A stretch of DNA of 7,766 nt from Deinococcus sp. (GTDB taxonomy: Bacteria > Deinococcota > Deinococci > Deinococcales > Deinococcaceae). The DNA is taken from assembly GCA_028287665.1 (NCBI GenBank), contig JAQBPF010000169.1:1-7766 (forward strand), read 5' to 3'. The position numbers and the translations under genes are program-made. The notes beneath the pieces were generated by a model. It was given only the letters and a program-made list of their open reading frames with translations. It did not search any database and was not told the DNA's origin. The number at the start of each line of letters is the position of its first letter. Positions within the stretch are counted from its first letter, which is position 1. This document shows positions 1-6,876 of the stretch, piece after piece.

Positions 1-2972
1 CCCACCAGTCGGCCCGCCTCGTTGCGTTCAGGTTCCAGCTCGCCCAGGCCGCCCAGCAACTCGGTGGAATAGTCGCGGAAGGCCGCGTTTACCCGGTCAA
101 AGGCAGCGCGGGTGGCGGTATTTTCCAGGTCTTCCAGTTCGGAGAGGTGGGCCCGCAATTCTGCGCCAGCGCTCTCGGCGTCGTGCAATTCGGCTCTCAG
201 GCGGTCCAGCTCGGCGGATTCCTCGGCGTGATCGGCCTCGGCGCGGGCGTTTACCGGACCCAGTCCAGTCAGTTCGGTGCGGGCGCGGGTCAGTTCGGCG
301 GTCCACTCGCGGGGAGTGCCGGGAGGCAGACAGCCTGCGGGCAAGGGTTCAAGGCTGCCCTCACGCCGCGCCATCAATAGGCGCAGGTCATCCAAACGGG
401 TACGGACCTTATTTTGTTCGGCAATCAGGTTGGCATAGGCCCGCGCCACAGCCTCACGGGCGGCCTCGGTGCGGGCCAATTCGCCTTCATCCAGGGTGCC
501 CAGCGCGGCTTCGCGGCGGGCCACTTCGGCCTCAGCGGCTTGCAGGTGCACGTTTTGGGTGCGGGCCGCCTCGGCGTTGGCGTGCAGGCGGGTATCCAGG
601 TCGGCGGCGCGGGTGGTGGCGGTCCGGTAAGTCCGCCAAACGGCGTCCAGTTCACGGCCAAAAGCCAGGGCTTCCAGTGCGGCGCGTTCGGCGGCACGGC
701 CTTCCTCGGCGGTCTGGCGGGCCGAAAGCAGTTGGGCTTCCAGGTACGCAGGGTCAGGCATCTGGACACCAGCCACGGAAGGGTCGGGCAGAGGCTGGGC
801 AGGAGCGAGGCGGCTGTGCAGGCGGTCGCGGTGGGTGGTCAGGCTCCGAATCTGGGCGTCCAGTTCGGTCACGCGGCGCTCGGCAGCGCGTTCTTCCTGT
901 GCGGCGGCTCCGTGGGACCCCAGCAGAGCGCTGTGTTCTGCCGCACTGGCCTGCAGTCCTGCCTGCACACGTCCCAACTCGGTGTCAAGTGTATTCAAGG
1001 CCCGGTTGGCCTCCTCCAACTCGGCGTCCAGTTCCTGAAACCGGCGTTGGTCCGTCAGTACCCCCGTGCCCGTATCGCGCAGGCGTCCGCCGGTGATGGC
1101 TCCGCCGGGTTCCACCACTTCGCCTTCCAGAGTCACCAGACGGGGGCGGTTGGGGTGCGTGCGGGCGATGCGGTTGGCGTCACGCAGCGTCTCCACAATC
1201 AGGGTGTCGGCCAGAATCGCCTCGCCCACCAACGGCGGGTCTGTGGGGCACAGGTCGGCCAGATTACCGCGCACGCCCGCTTCTCGGAGCAGGGCGGCGT
1301 CGCGCCGGGGGCGGGCACGGATCAGGTCCAGCGGCAAAAAGGTTGCCCGGCCCCCACTGCGCTTCAGTTCCTCAATGATCTCGCGTGCATCCTCGCCCCG
1401 GTTGACCACGATCTGCTCCAAGCGCCGTCCTAGTGCGGCTCCCAGGGCCACCTCATACTCGGCGGGCACGGTCAGCAGGTCGGCCACGGAGCCCACGATG
1501 CCGGGATGCTCCAGCCGCAGGGCGTTGCGTGCGCCCTCGCCGTAGCGGGCGTAACTGTTCAGGGTGTGCTCCAGCCGCTCGCGCTCGCGGCGCAGGGGAG
1601 CCACGCTGGCTTTCACGCGGCCCAGTTCCGACTCCAGGTGGCGGGCCTGATTCTGGGCCTCCTGCCGGGTGCGGGTCACAGCGCCAAGGGCACTCTCGGC
1701 CTGTCGGCGGGCGTAGGCGGCGGCACTCAGGCGCTCCTGTGCGGCTGTCCAGGCGTCCTGCGCGGTGTCCAGGTTGCCCTCGGCGCGTTCGAGTTCGGCC
1801 CGCAAGGTTTCGGCGCTGGCATCGGCACGGGCGGCTGTTTCGGCGGCTTCGGCGACGGCAGCTCGGGCGCGGGTCAGCTCGTGGTCCAGTGTCCGGGCGC
1901 GGCGTTCGGCGGCCTCGGCGTCAGTCCGTGCGGCAGCGGCAGAGGTCGTCAGGGCAGCCAGATCAGGGGCAGGCTCGCTGGGCGGCGTGCTGGGAAGGCT
2001 GGCCTGTTCTGCCCTCAGCGCCGCCGCCTCATTCAGCAGATGGGCGCGGTAGCGTTCGGCCTGTGCAGAGGCGTCACGGGCGGCCTGCAAAGCGTCCAGT
2101 GCCCCCGCAAAAGCGTCCCGGCGGGCACGGGCGATCTGGGCAGCGTCGCGGGCGGCTTCAACGGCGGCTGCAGCAGACTGGACCTCGGCGGCCAGCGCGG
2201 CACTGCGGGCCTCGGCAGCAGCGGCCTCCAGGTTGGCCTGGGCCAGTTCACGCCTCAGGGCGTCCTGCCGTTCGCGTTTCAGGGCGTCTTCCAGTGTCAG
2301 CACACGCAGGCTGAGGGCGCGGTGGGTGCGGGCGTCGTTGGCCGCGCGGTTCAGGCGGTTCAGGGCTGTTTCCCGTTCTCCCAGCAGCAGGCGCAGCCGA
2401 TCCAGATGCAGGTCGGCCTCGCGCAGACGGGCTTCGGTTTCCTGCCGTGCCGTCACTGCCCGCGACAGTCCTGCCGCTTCCTGGACGTACCCCAGCAGCG
2501 TGCGGCCCTCGGCCTGGACCACGCCGCTGACCTCGCCCTGCCCGATGACCGCCAGACCTCCCGGCCCCAGACCTGTGCCCCGCAGGGCCGCCTGCACGTC
2601 GCGGGCACGCACAGGACGGCCCTGTAAGTCCTGTTCGCCTGTTCCGTCGCGGTAGACCCGGCGAGACACGTTTATCCGGCCCTCGGAGGTGTGCAGTTCT
2701 AATCCCACTTCGGCCAGACCCAGGGGAGCCTTGCCGCCGCTCCCGTGAAAAATCAGCTCGGTGCCGCGCCCGGCCCGCAACTCACGTGCCCGCGCTCCAT
2801 GCGTGGCCCAGCGAATCGCCTCGACCACATTGCTTTTGCCGCTGCCGTTGGGACCAATCACCGCCGATACCCCCGGCCCAAATTCGAGCCGGGTGCGGTC
2901 GGCAAAGGACTTGAAGCCTTGCAGCGTGATCGCCTGCAGGATGTGGGGGTGGAGGGGAGGGGATGGGGTCAT
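1..2972 (-). CDS. smc: Chromosome segregation ATPase SMC (3' end beyond window)
   Basis: SMC is the cytoplasmic condensin-type ATPase that compacts and segregates chromosomes. The frame is open from an ATG at 2972 to the window edge (990 residues seen; bacterial SMCs are about 1100-1200). The N-terminal head has the family start ([16 protein letters not shown], residues 12-27), a Walker A GPNGSGKS at 40-47, the SRRVYRDGT strand near 103-111, a Q-loop IGQGEV around Q145, and EAAGLSR from 165. A long alanine/arginine/glutamate-rich coiled coil follows. The hinge spans about 491-628 and ends in [10 protein letters not shown]; a second coil leads to LGPVNARAE near 904. The C-terminal signature and Walker B would lie beyond position 1. 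An in-frame stop at 2997-2999, and no ATG, GTG or TTG between it and 2972, fix the start, although no Shine-Dalgarno is visible. The first 11 residues are a proline-rich extension ([11 protein letters not shown]) not usual in the family. Confidence 0.96.
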   Translation of the reverse strand, partial: MTPSPPLHPHILQAITLQGFKSFADRTRLEFGPGVSAVIGPNGSGKSNVVEAIRWATHGARARELRAGRGTELIFHGSGGKAPLGLAEVGLELHTSEGRINVSRRVYRDGTGEQDLQGRPVRARDVQAALRGTGLGPGGLAVIGQGEVSGVVQAEGRTLLGYVQEAAGLSRAVTARQETEARLREADLHLDRLRLLLGERETALNRLNRAANDARTHRALSLRVLTLEDALKRERQDALRRELAQANLEAAAAEARSAALAAEVQSAAAAVEAARDAAQIARARRDAFAGALDALQAARDASAQAERYRAHLLNEAAALRAEQASLPSTPPSEPAPDLAALTTSAAAARTDAEAAERRARTLDHELTRARAAVAEAAETAARADASAETLRAELERAEGNLDTAQDAWTAAQERLSAAAYARRQAESALGAVTRTRQEAQNQARHLESELGRVKASVAPLRRERERLEHTLNSYARYGEGARNALRLEHPGIVGSVADLLTVPAEYEVALGAALGRRLEQIVVNRGEDAREIIEELKRSGGRATFLPLDLIRARPRRDAALLREAGVRGNLADLCPTDPPLVGEAILADTLIVETLRDANRIARTHPNRPRLVTLEGEVVEPGGAITGGRLRDTGTGVLTDQRRFQELDAELEEANRALNTLDTELGRVQAGLQASAAEHSALLGSHGAAAQEERAAERRVTELDAQIRSLTTHRDRLHSRLAPAQPLPDPSVAGVQMPDPAYLEAQLLSARQTAEEGRAAERAALEALAFGRELDAVWRTYRTATTRAADLDTRLHANAEAARTQNVHLQAAEAEVARREAALGTLDEGELARTEAAREAVARAYANLIAEQNKVRTRLDDLRLLMARREGSLEPLPAGCLPPGTPREWTAELTRARTELTGLGPVNARAEADHAEESAELDRLRAELHDAESAGAELRAHLSELEDLENTATRAAFDRVNAAFRDYSTELLGGLGELEPERNEAGRLV

Positions 2973-2996
2973 GGGGCAACGGAGTGGGGCTGGGGG
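2945..2996 (+). other. G-quadruplex-prone tract over the smc start codon
   Basis: The plus strand carries five runs of four or five G (2945-2949, 2954-2957, 2959-2962, 2965-2968, 2973-2976) separated by only 4, 1, 2 and 4 bases. Two more runs follow at 2986-2989 and 2992-2996. This satisfies the usual four-run, short-loop quadruplex pattern several times over. The tract covers the smc ATG and its first codons. The G-rich strand is the template strand of smc, so the mRNA is C-rich and any quadruplex would form in DNA. Quadruplex formation itself is inferred from the pattern. Confidence 0.6.
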
Positions 2997-3062
2997 TCAA
3001 AAAGAGCTTGGGGCGTTGGCCGCCGCCGCTCATGTGCCTGCTCGGTTCAGACAAGGCGACTT

Positions 3063-3104
3063 CTGAGCCAGAAATTCTAAACTATGGAACCAGGTGCTGA
3101 GCCA
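3063..3104 (-). promoter_or_regulatory. Possible smc promoter region with direct repeats
   Basis: The 135-base gap between the GerMN gene and smc contains, on the minus strand, TAGAAT at 3079-3074, matching five of six bases of a -10 box, about 100 bases before the smc ATG. No convincing -35 box lies at normal spacing. Two 8-base direct repeats (CTGAGCCA on the plus strand, at 3063-3070 and 3097-3104), 34 bases apart, bracket this box and could be binding sites. This is a weak call; smc may equally be read through from the upstream operon, since I see no good terminator in the gap. Confidence 0.3.
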
Positions 3105-3107
3105 ACC

Positions 3108-3659
3108 TTACTGGTCAGCGCAGTCCTGCCGTGTAAACGCCTCGCGCAGATCAAGGTGCCCCAGCGTATCTACATCCTGCCCATTCAGCAGGAAGGTCAC
3201 GTCCTCGCCCCGAGTTTCAAGCAGGGTCCGGGTCAGACTGCACAGCAGCACGCGCTCGCCGCTGCTGCCGTACTTGAGGCTCTGGTAAGTGCTGGGCAGG
3301 TCTACAAAGTAATGTGCGCCGCGAATATAGACCTTGGGGGCCGCCGTGCCTTTGGGCACCACAGCCAGATTGCCGGAGGCGCTTGGCCCGGTGGCCCAGA
3401 CGTTCAGGGCGGCCTGTGCCAGAGCGCCCGGATTTTCCTGGGTCACCTGGACTGTGCGGGTCTCGGCCTTCAGGTTCTGCACCTGGGCGTCGCTGTAATA
3501 CACTTTGACTTTGACGTCGCGCCGCTGCGCCAGCTGCAATTTGGGCGCGTCGGGCTTGGCGGGCGGCTTCTGAACCATCTGATAAGCCATATAGGCGGCC
3601 ACCAACAGCAGCAGCGTAACCACATTGAACAACGAAAACAGACGCTTGATGACGCTCAC
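3108..3659 (-). CDS. Membrane-anchored GerMN-domain protein
   Basis: The 183-residue protein has a short basic start (MSVIKR), one hydrophobic segment at about 7-27 that should act as an uncleaved membrane anchor, a proline/lysine linker (31-42), and a GerMN-type domain at about 50-175. Domain marks are the opening VKVYYSD strand, a central helix AQAALNVWATGP, the strand-rich YIRGAHYFVDLPSTY stretch, and TFLLNGQDV near the end. In Bacillus, GerM uses this domain in an envelope complex of sporulation and germination. In non-sporulating bacteria the domain occurs in exported proteins whose role is thought to concern the envelope. Here the partner is probably the amidase homologue just upstream. 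The start is GTG, overlapping the amidase stop as GTGA, with AGGGAG at 3667-3672 seven bases before it. The domain is well supported; the exact function is not known. Confidence 0.88.
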   Translation of the reverse strand: MSVIKRLFSLFNVVTLLLLVAAYMAYQMVQKPPAKPDAPKLQLAQRRDVKVKVYYSDAQVQNLKAETRTVQVTQENPGALAQAALNVWATGPSASGNLAVVPKGTAAPKVYIRGAHYFVDLPSTYQSLKYGSSGERVLLCSLTRTLLETRGEDVTFLLNGQDVDTLGHLDLREAFTRQDCADQ

Positions 3660-5059
3660 TGTGTGGCTCCCTGCGGGGTAGAAGCCGCCGCGCCCAACTG
3701 ACTGGCATTGTTGGCACGGGCCGTGAGGTAGGTGGCCACGCTGCGGGCCAGCGCCACGCCCATCGCCTGAAGGCGGGCTTCGGTGCCCAGATTGGCGCGG
3801 TCAGCCGCGTTGCCCGTCCAGCCCAATTCCAGCAGCAGGGCGGCCTGTGGAGCCTCTCCCAGCGTCAGGAGGCGCGAAACGCTGTCCTGCTTGGCCGTGA
3901 CGCCGCCGCCGCGCAGTTCGCCGCGCAACAGTTCACTCAGACGCCGGCTGCCGCCTGGGCCTCCCACGACCAAGGCCCCGTAAGGCGGCGTGGTGCCTGC
4001 CCGCAGGGTATTGACGATCTGTGTGCCTGCCCGGCCCGTCTGCTCGTAGACCGTCACGCCGCCGCGTCCAGTGCCCGGAAAACGGCCCAGATCAAGAGCC
4101 AGAAAGACATCGCTCTGGCGAACCAGGGTCAGTTTTTCGTTCAGGCCCATCGCGCTGCCTGACTCGCGGGTGACTTTTACCTGCCAGCCTGCTTTGGAAA
4201 GCAGTTCGGCGGCGCGCCGGGCCACGTCCAGCGTGACGTCACGGCCCAGACCTTCAACGCGGGCCGGGTCCAGCACGATCAGGGGCCGCGAAATGCGGTC
4301 AAGCAGTGCCACCGTATTGCGCGGGATACCCGGCCCGGCGTCGATGACCACCCGCGCCCCGCCGGTCCGGACCACCCGGTAAACGCGGTAACCGCTGCCA
4401 GGAGGCAGAGGAAAGCTGAGCACCAGATCGTTGCCCTGGGCCTTGACCTCGGCGGCAGGTACGAAAGCGCCGCGTGTGGTGTAGCGCCGCGCCTCTCCTT
4501 TCAGCCCGCTGAGGGTGATCTGAACGGTGGTGCCGCGCAGTTCATCCTTGAATTCCACGTCTCTGGTCAGGTCCAGCACCAGCCGGTCGGAATCTTTGCC
4601 TGTGCGGCTGCTGACGCCCTGCAATGTGGGCGAGGTGACCCGGAAGTTGCCGAGTTCGTAGGTGGCTCCCAGGCCCCTCGCCAACGTGTCGAGCGGCAGA
4701 TACAGGTTGCCGTTGACCAGAGTGGCGGTGCGTCCTGTCACCCGCTGGGTGTCGAGTTGCACGGTATTAAAGGCCGTGGTGGCCCGCTGCTGGTCCTCGT
4801 CTATGGGCAGCAGGAGGGTATGGCCGTAGCCTTCCACGCGCACCAGAGACCCGTCCTGCTCCACTTTCAGCAGGCGGCTGAGCACCTCCCGGCTGGCATA
4901 TTCAGCGCCGTACAGGCCAATGCTCTGCACCTGCGAGCCCGCCAGATTCAGGCGAGTCAGGGCCACCTGTGCCCCCGCGATACCCGCGCACAGCAGCAGG
5001 GCCGACAACATCAGGGGCCGCGAACGCTGCCACCGTCCAGACCGCCAGAACCTGCTCAC
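3656..5059 (-). CDS. Secreted N-acetylmuramoyl-L-alanine amidase homologue, probably lacking zinc ligands
   Basis: This 467-residue protein has a signal peptide (basic start, hydrophobic 16-29, likely cut after AGA at 28-30). A copper-amine-oxidase-N-like repeat fold follows at about 90-142 (VNGNLYLPLDTLARGLGA), then an AMIN-like beta region at about 145-243 (DRLVLDLTRDVEF), the usual septal or peptidoglycan-targeting module. The Amidase_3-type domain is at about 258-445. In active members, zinc is held by His in DPGHGG, a Glu before the first helix and His in SIHAN. Here these positions read LDPARV (263-268), G272 before RDVTLDVA, and ALDLG (321-325). A second candidate, VIDAGPG at 238-244, also lacks the His. 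The catalytic Glu is kept in LLELGWTGN (E411). The protein may therefore be a non-catalytic binding paralogue. The start is GTG overlapping the smpB stop (GTGA), with GGAG at 5065-5068. It is coupled by another GTGA overlap to the GerMN gene. Confidence 0.88.
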   Translation of the reverse strand: MSRFWRSGRWQRSRPLMLSALLLCAGIAGAQVALTRLNLAGSQVQSIGLYGAEYASREVLSRLLKVEQDGSLVRVEGYGHTLLLPIDEDQQRATTAFNTVQLDTQRVTGRTATLVNGNLYLPLDTLARGLGATYELGNFRVTSPTLQGVSSRTGKDSDRLVLDLTRDVEFKDELRGTTVQITLSGLKGEARRYTTRGAFVPAAEVKAQGNDLVLSFPLPPGSGYRVYRVVRTGGARVVIDAGPGIPRNTVALLDRISRPLIVLDPARVEGLGRDVTLDVARRAAELLSKAGWQVKVTRESGSAMGLNEKLTLVRQSDVFLALDLGRFPGTGRGGVTVYEQTGRAGTQIVNTLRAGTTPPYGALVVGGPGGSRRLSELLRGELRGGGVTAKQDSVSRLLTLGEAPQAALLLELGWTGNAADRANLGTEARLQAMGVALARSVATYLTARANNASQLGAAASTPQGATQ

Positions 5060-5487
5060 AGGCTCCGCAGTTCCCGGCGCACGGTTTTTTCGGCCTCGGC
5101 GCGGCGTTTGTCGTGCAGCTGTTTGCCGCGTGCCAGCGCCAGTTCCACCTTGAAGACCCGCCCTTTGGCATACAGCCGGGTGGGCACCAGCGTCAGGCCT
5201 TTCTGGTCCAGCTGCCGCTTGAGTTTCATGATTTCTTGGCGGTGAAGCAGCAGTCTGCGGGTGCGGCGAGGTTCGTGGTTGTTGTAGGTCGCCTGGGTAT
5301 ACACCGGAATGTACAGCCCTTCCAGTTCTACATTTCCATTCGTAAGGCGGGCGAAGGCGTCGCGGAAATCCACTCCGCCCGCCCGCACGCTTTTGACCTC
5401 GCTTCCGGTCAGACTGATGCCCGCCTCGAAGCGCTCCAGCAACTCGTACTCGTAATGAGCGCGGCGATTCGTGTACACGCGGGGCAT
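5056..5487 (-). CDS. smpB: SsrA-binding protein SmpB
   Basis: SmpB binds tmRNA and delivers it to ribosomes stalled on broken messages (trans-translation, cytoplasm). The 143-residue protein is of usual length. It shows the family motifs in order: TNRRAHYEYELLERFEAGI (6-24), the tmRNA-binding core LTGSEVKSVRAG (26-37), NNHEPRRTRRLLLH (69-82), EIMKLKRQLDQKGLTLVP (85-102), and LYAKGRVFKVELALARGKQLHDKR (105-128). A short basic tail follows that in the family reaches into the mRNA channel. The start is the ATG at 5487; the Shine-Dalgarno is poor. It lies 60 bases after the dehydrogenase stop and overlaps the amidase start by four bases. The ssrA RNA itself is not in the window. Confidence 0.98.
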   Translation of the reverse strand: MPRVYTNRRAHYEYELLERFEAGISLTGSEVKSVRAGGVDFRDAFARLTNGNVELEGLYIPVYTQATYNNHEPRRTRRLLLHRQEIMKLKRQLDQKGLTLVPTRLYAKGRVFKVELALARGKQLHDKRRAEAEKTVRRELRSL

Positions 5488-5547
5488 TCTAGCAGGGCCA
5501 GCAGGGTTGCCGCCTCTGCCCGCCCCACGTCGGCTGAATTCCCCGGT

Positions 5548-6264
5548 TTATTTCTGGGGCGGACGGCTGGGACGCACTTCGACCCGGCTGGGCAGCGTGC
5601 GTACCGGCATGTTCAGCAGGTCGACCGTCAGCTGCGCGATGTCTTCCGGCTGAATTTTCCAGGCGTCTTTCTGATCGTCGGGCGTATGGCCTGCAAAGTG
5701 GGTGGCCACGCTGCCGGGCATGATCTGCGTCACCTTAATGCCGTGCTCGCGCAGGTCCAGCGTCAGCACTTCCGAAAGCCCATTGAGGCCGAATTTGCTG
5801 GCGTTGTAGGCTCCGCCGCCTGCAAAGGGGTTCTTGCCCGCCAGACTGGAGAGCGTAAAAATGTAGCCGCCACGGACCTTGAGCGCCGGAATGCCTGCCT
5901 TGATGGTGTAGAACGCCCCGCTGAGGTTGGTGTCTATAACGTCTTGCCACTGCTCGATGCTCAGGTCGGCAATGTTGCCGAAATGGCCCACGCCCGCATT
6001 CACAAACAGCACGTCCAATCCGCCGAAAGCCGCGACGTGTGCGTCCACCTCGCGCTGAAGGGCCGCCGGGTCTTTCACGTCACACACCACGCCCCGTGCG
6101 CCCCGTCCCACAGCGGCGGCGGCGGCCTCGACCTCATCGGCGCGTCGGCTGGTCAGGGTGACGCCGTAGCCCTGTTCGGCCAGAGCGTGCGCCACAGCAA
6201 GGCCAATACCTTTGCTGGCTCCGGTCACAAAGGCGCTCTTCTGGGTGGTCGTCGGTTCAGTCAT
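5548..6264 (-). CDS. Classical short-chain dehydrogenase/reductase (SDR), NADP-type
   Basis: This 238-residue cytoplasmic oxidoreductase has a full set of classical SDR motifs: the nucleotide-binding TGASKGIG at 14-21, CDV at 61-63, NAG at 89-91, and the catalytic residues N113 (DTNLSG), S140, Y153 and K157 (YNASK), followed by MPGSVATHF at 182-190. The basic residues K18, R40 and R41 after the second strand suggest NADP(H) rather than NAD(H). The substrate cannot be told from sequence. It lies 59 bases after the small membrane protein gene and 60 bases before smpB, all on the same strand, but its function has no obvious link to either. The start is the ATG at 6264; the Shine-Dalgarno is weak and a TAnnnT box sits six bases upstream, so the message may be leaderless. 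Confidence 0.95.
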   Translation of the reverse strand: MTEPTTTQKSAFVTGASKGIGLAVAHALAEQGYGVTLTSRRADEVEAAAAAVGRGARGVVCDVKDPAALQREVDAHVAAFGGLDVLFVNAGVGHFGNIADLSIEQWQDVIDTNLSGAFYTIKAGIPALKVRGGYIFTLSSLAGKNPFAGGGAYNASKFGLNGLSEVLTLDLREHGIKVTQIMPGSVATHFAGHTPDDQKDAWKIQPEDIAQLTVDLLNMPVRTLPSRVEVRPSRPPQK

Positions 6265-6270
6265 GCCCGA

Positions 6271-6276
6271 ACGCTA
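6271..6276 (-). promoter_or_regulatory. Possible -10 box for leaderless SDR transcript
   Basis: On the minus strand TAGCGT ends six bases before the SDR ATG (6264). This spacing would place the transcription start at or next to the A of the start codon, a layout common in Deinococcus leaderless genes. No -35 box is recognisable, so this is tentative. Confidence 0.3.
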
Positions 6277-6323
6277 ACACGCCCCGTACGGTTGGCTGGG
6301 GGGCTTTTGCTTCACTCTATTCA

Positions 6324-6641
6324 TCAACGCTGCGTGATCAGTGCGCCGATGTCCTGTGTGCGGGCCTGCCAATCGGTTCTGTGCCGGACCATGGACTGTG
6401 CAGCAACCGCCGACGCCATCAGGCCAGTGCCCAGTACCGCAGACAGCAGGCCAGCCCAGCCCGAAAATGAGAGGCCGAAGAGCAGTCCCGCCGCTCCGGC
6501 ACAGGCCACCCAGGCAGCCCGTTTGACCAGGCTGATCGCTGCACAGTGCCGCAGATAGGCCGAATTGACCGCCGGACCGAAGAGGCGGAACCGGAAAGGG
6601 GAAATCTGTTGGTCGTTCGGCAATCCAGGAGAATGAACCAT
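6324..6641 (-). CDS. Small two-helix membrane protein of unknown function
   Basis: This 105-residue protein does not match any family I recognise. It has a polar N-terminus (1-40, with FRFRLFG at 16-22), two adjacent hydrophobic segments at about 42-59 and 61-82 separated by a short SG turn, and a polar, charged C-terminus (86-105) that includes RHRTDWQARTQD. This implies a hairpin in the inner membrane with both ends on the same side. Codon third positions are GC-rich across the helices, supporting a real gene, and less so over the first ten codons, so the true start may be further in than the ATG at 6641. No Shine-Dalgarno is seen. A longer overlapping frame on the same strand (6274-6750) is rich in Cys, Trp and Pro and looks like a shadow. 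Confidence 0.6.
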   Translation of the reverse strand: MVHSPGLPNDQQISPFRFRLFGPAVNSAYLRHCAAISLVKRAAWVACAGAAGLLFGLSFSGWAGLLSAVLGTGLMASAVAAQSMVRHRTDWQARTQDIGALITQR

Positions 6642-6684
6642 AAATATCCAGGGAGCCTATGCCAAACCTTGAACGGAAATCAGC

Positions 6685-6696
6685 CCCCAATTGGGG
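6685..6696. repeat. Perfect palindrome CCCCAATTGGGG
   Basis: This 12-base perfect palindrome lies 44 bases upstream of the small membrane protein start, in a stretch with several G/C runs. It could be a protein-binding site. It is part of the repeated CAGCCCCCAAT element (6681-6691) that can also pair with the copy at 6763-6773. Confidence 0.45.
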
Positions 6697-6730
6697 AACT
6701 TTTACCCCTGAACGGGTGAAGTCTGCCCTC

Positions 6731-6773
6731 AAAATGACAGCCCCCAGCAACCACTCTGGGTCATTGGGGGCTG
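6731..6773 (-). terminator. Probable intrinsic terminator of the signal-peptide gene
   Basis: CAGCCCCCA (6738-6746) and TGGGGGCTG (6765-6773) form a perfect 9-base inverted repeat with an 18-base loop that can fold further (ACC with GGT). On the minus strand the stem is followed by TCATTTT (6737-6731), a modest T-rich tail; on the plus strand no T tract follows. It lies about 100 bases after the stop of the gene ending at 6877, so it most likely ends that transcript before the small membrane protein gene. Confidence 0.6.
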
Positions 6774-6795
6774 GAAATGGACGCCTCTGATCCGG

Positions 6796-6810
6796 ATTCC
6801 AGACTGGAAT
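6796..6810. repeat. Dyad ATTCCAGACTGGAAT
   Basis: Two perfect 7-base half-sites are separated by one base, in the region between the stop of the signal-peptide gene and its terminator. The one-base spacer makes a hairpin unlikely, so it reads more like an operator-type protein site. No adjacent promoter is clear. Confidence 0.35.
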
Positions 6811-6876
6811 TCATTTTCAGTGCCTTCCTGAAGGGGAGCGGTCTGGCCGGAATCCGCCTGAGTTCGTCGGCTTACG

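Noticed and set aside
414..2655. Several long plus-strand frames (339, 293, 373 and 140 codons) and minus-strand short frames over 400-2650
   Set aside because: All are shadows of the smc reading frame, which shows uninterrupted SMC motifs from 2972 to position 1.
2945..2996. G runs as a simple-repeat sequencing or assembly artefact
   Set aside because: The smc frame continues without interruption through the tract and the runs are short (four or five), so an error is unlikely.
3047..3068. Hairpin TTCAGA/TCTGA between the GerMN gene and smc as a terminator
   Set aside because: The minus-strand version has an internal mismatch and a 10-base loop, and no T tract follows, so it is not a convincing terminator.
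3217..3717. A 166-codon minus-strand frame overlapping the GerMN gene
   Set aside because: It is in another frame of the same strand. The GerMN frame has a membrane anchor, domain motifs and a coupled start, while this one is Arg/Gln-rich without structure.
5491..5506. Tandem AGCAGGG repeats (5491-5497 and 5500-5506) just before smpB
   Set aside because: Seven-base repeats two bases apart in GC-rich DNA are easily chance, and nothing else around them suggests a regulatory site.
4969..6558. A 529-codon plus-strand open frame across smpB, the SDR gene and the small membrane gene
   Set aside because: It is antisense to SmpB and an SDR with complete motifs. Its residue make-up (His-, Arg- and Ala-rich with no domain) is what high-GC coding DNA gives on the opposite strand.
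6274..6750. A 158-codon minus-strand frame overlapping the small membrane protein
   Set aside because: It is rich in Cys, Trp, Gly and Pro with no coherent helices, and it runs through the terminator-like hairpin region. The overlapping 105-residue frame has two clean membrane segments.
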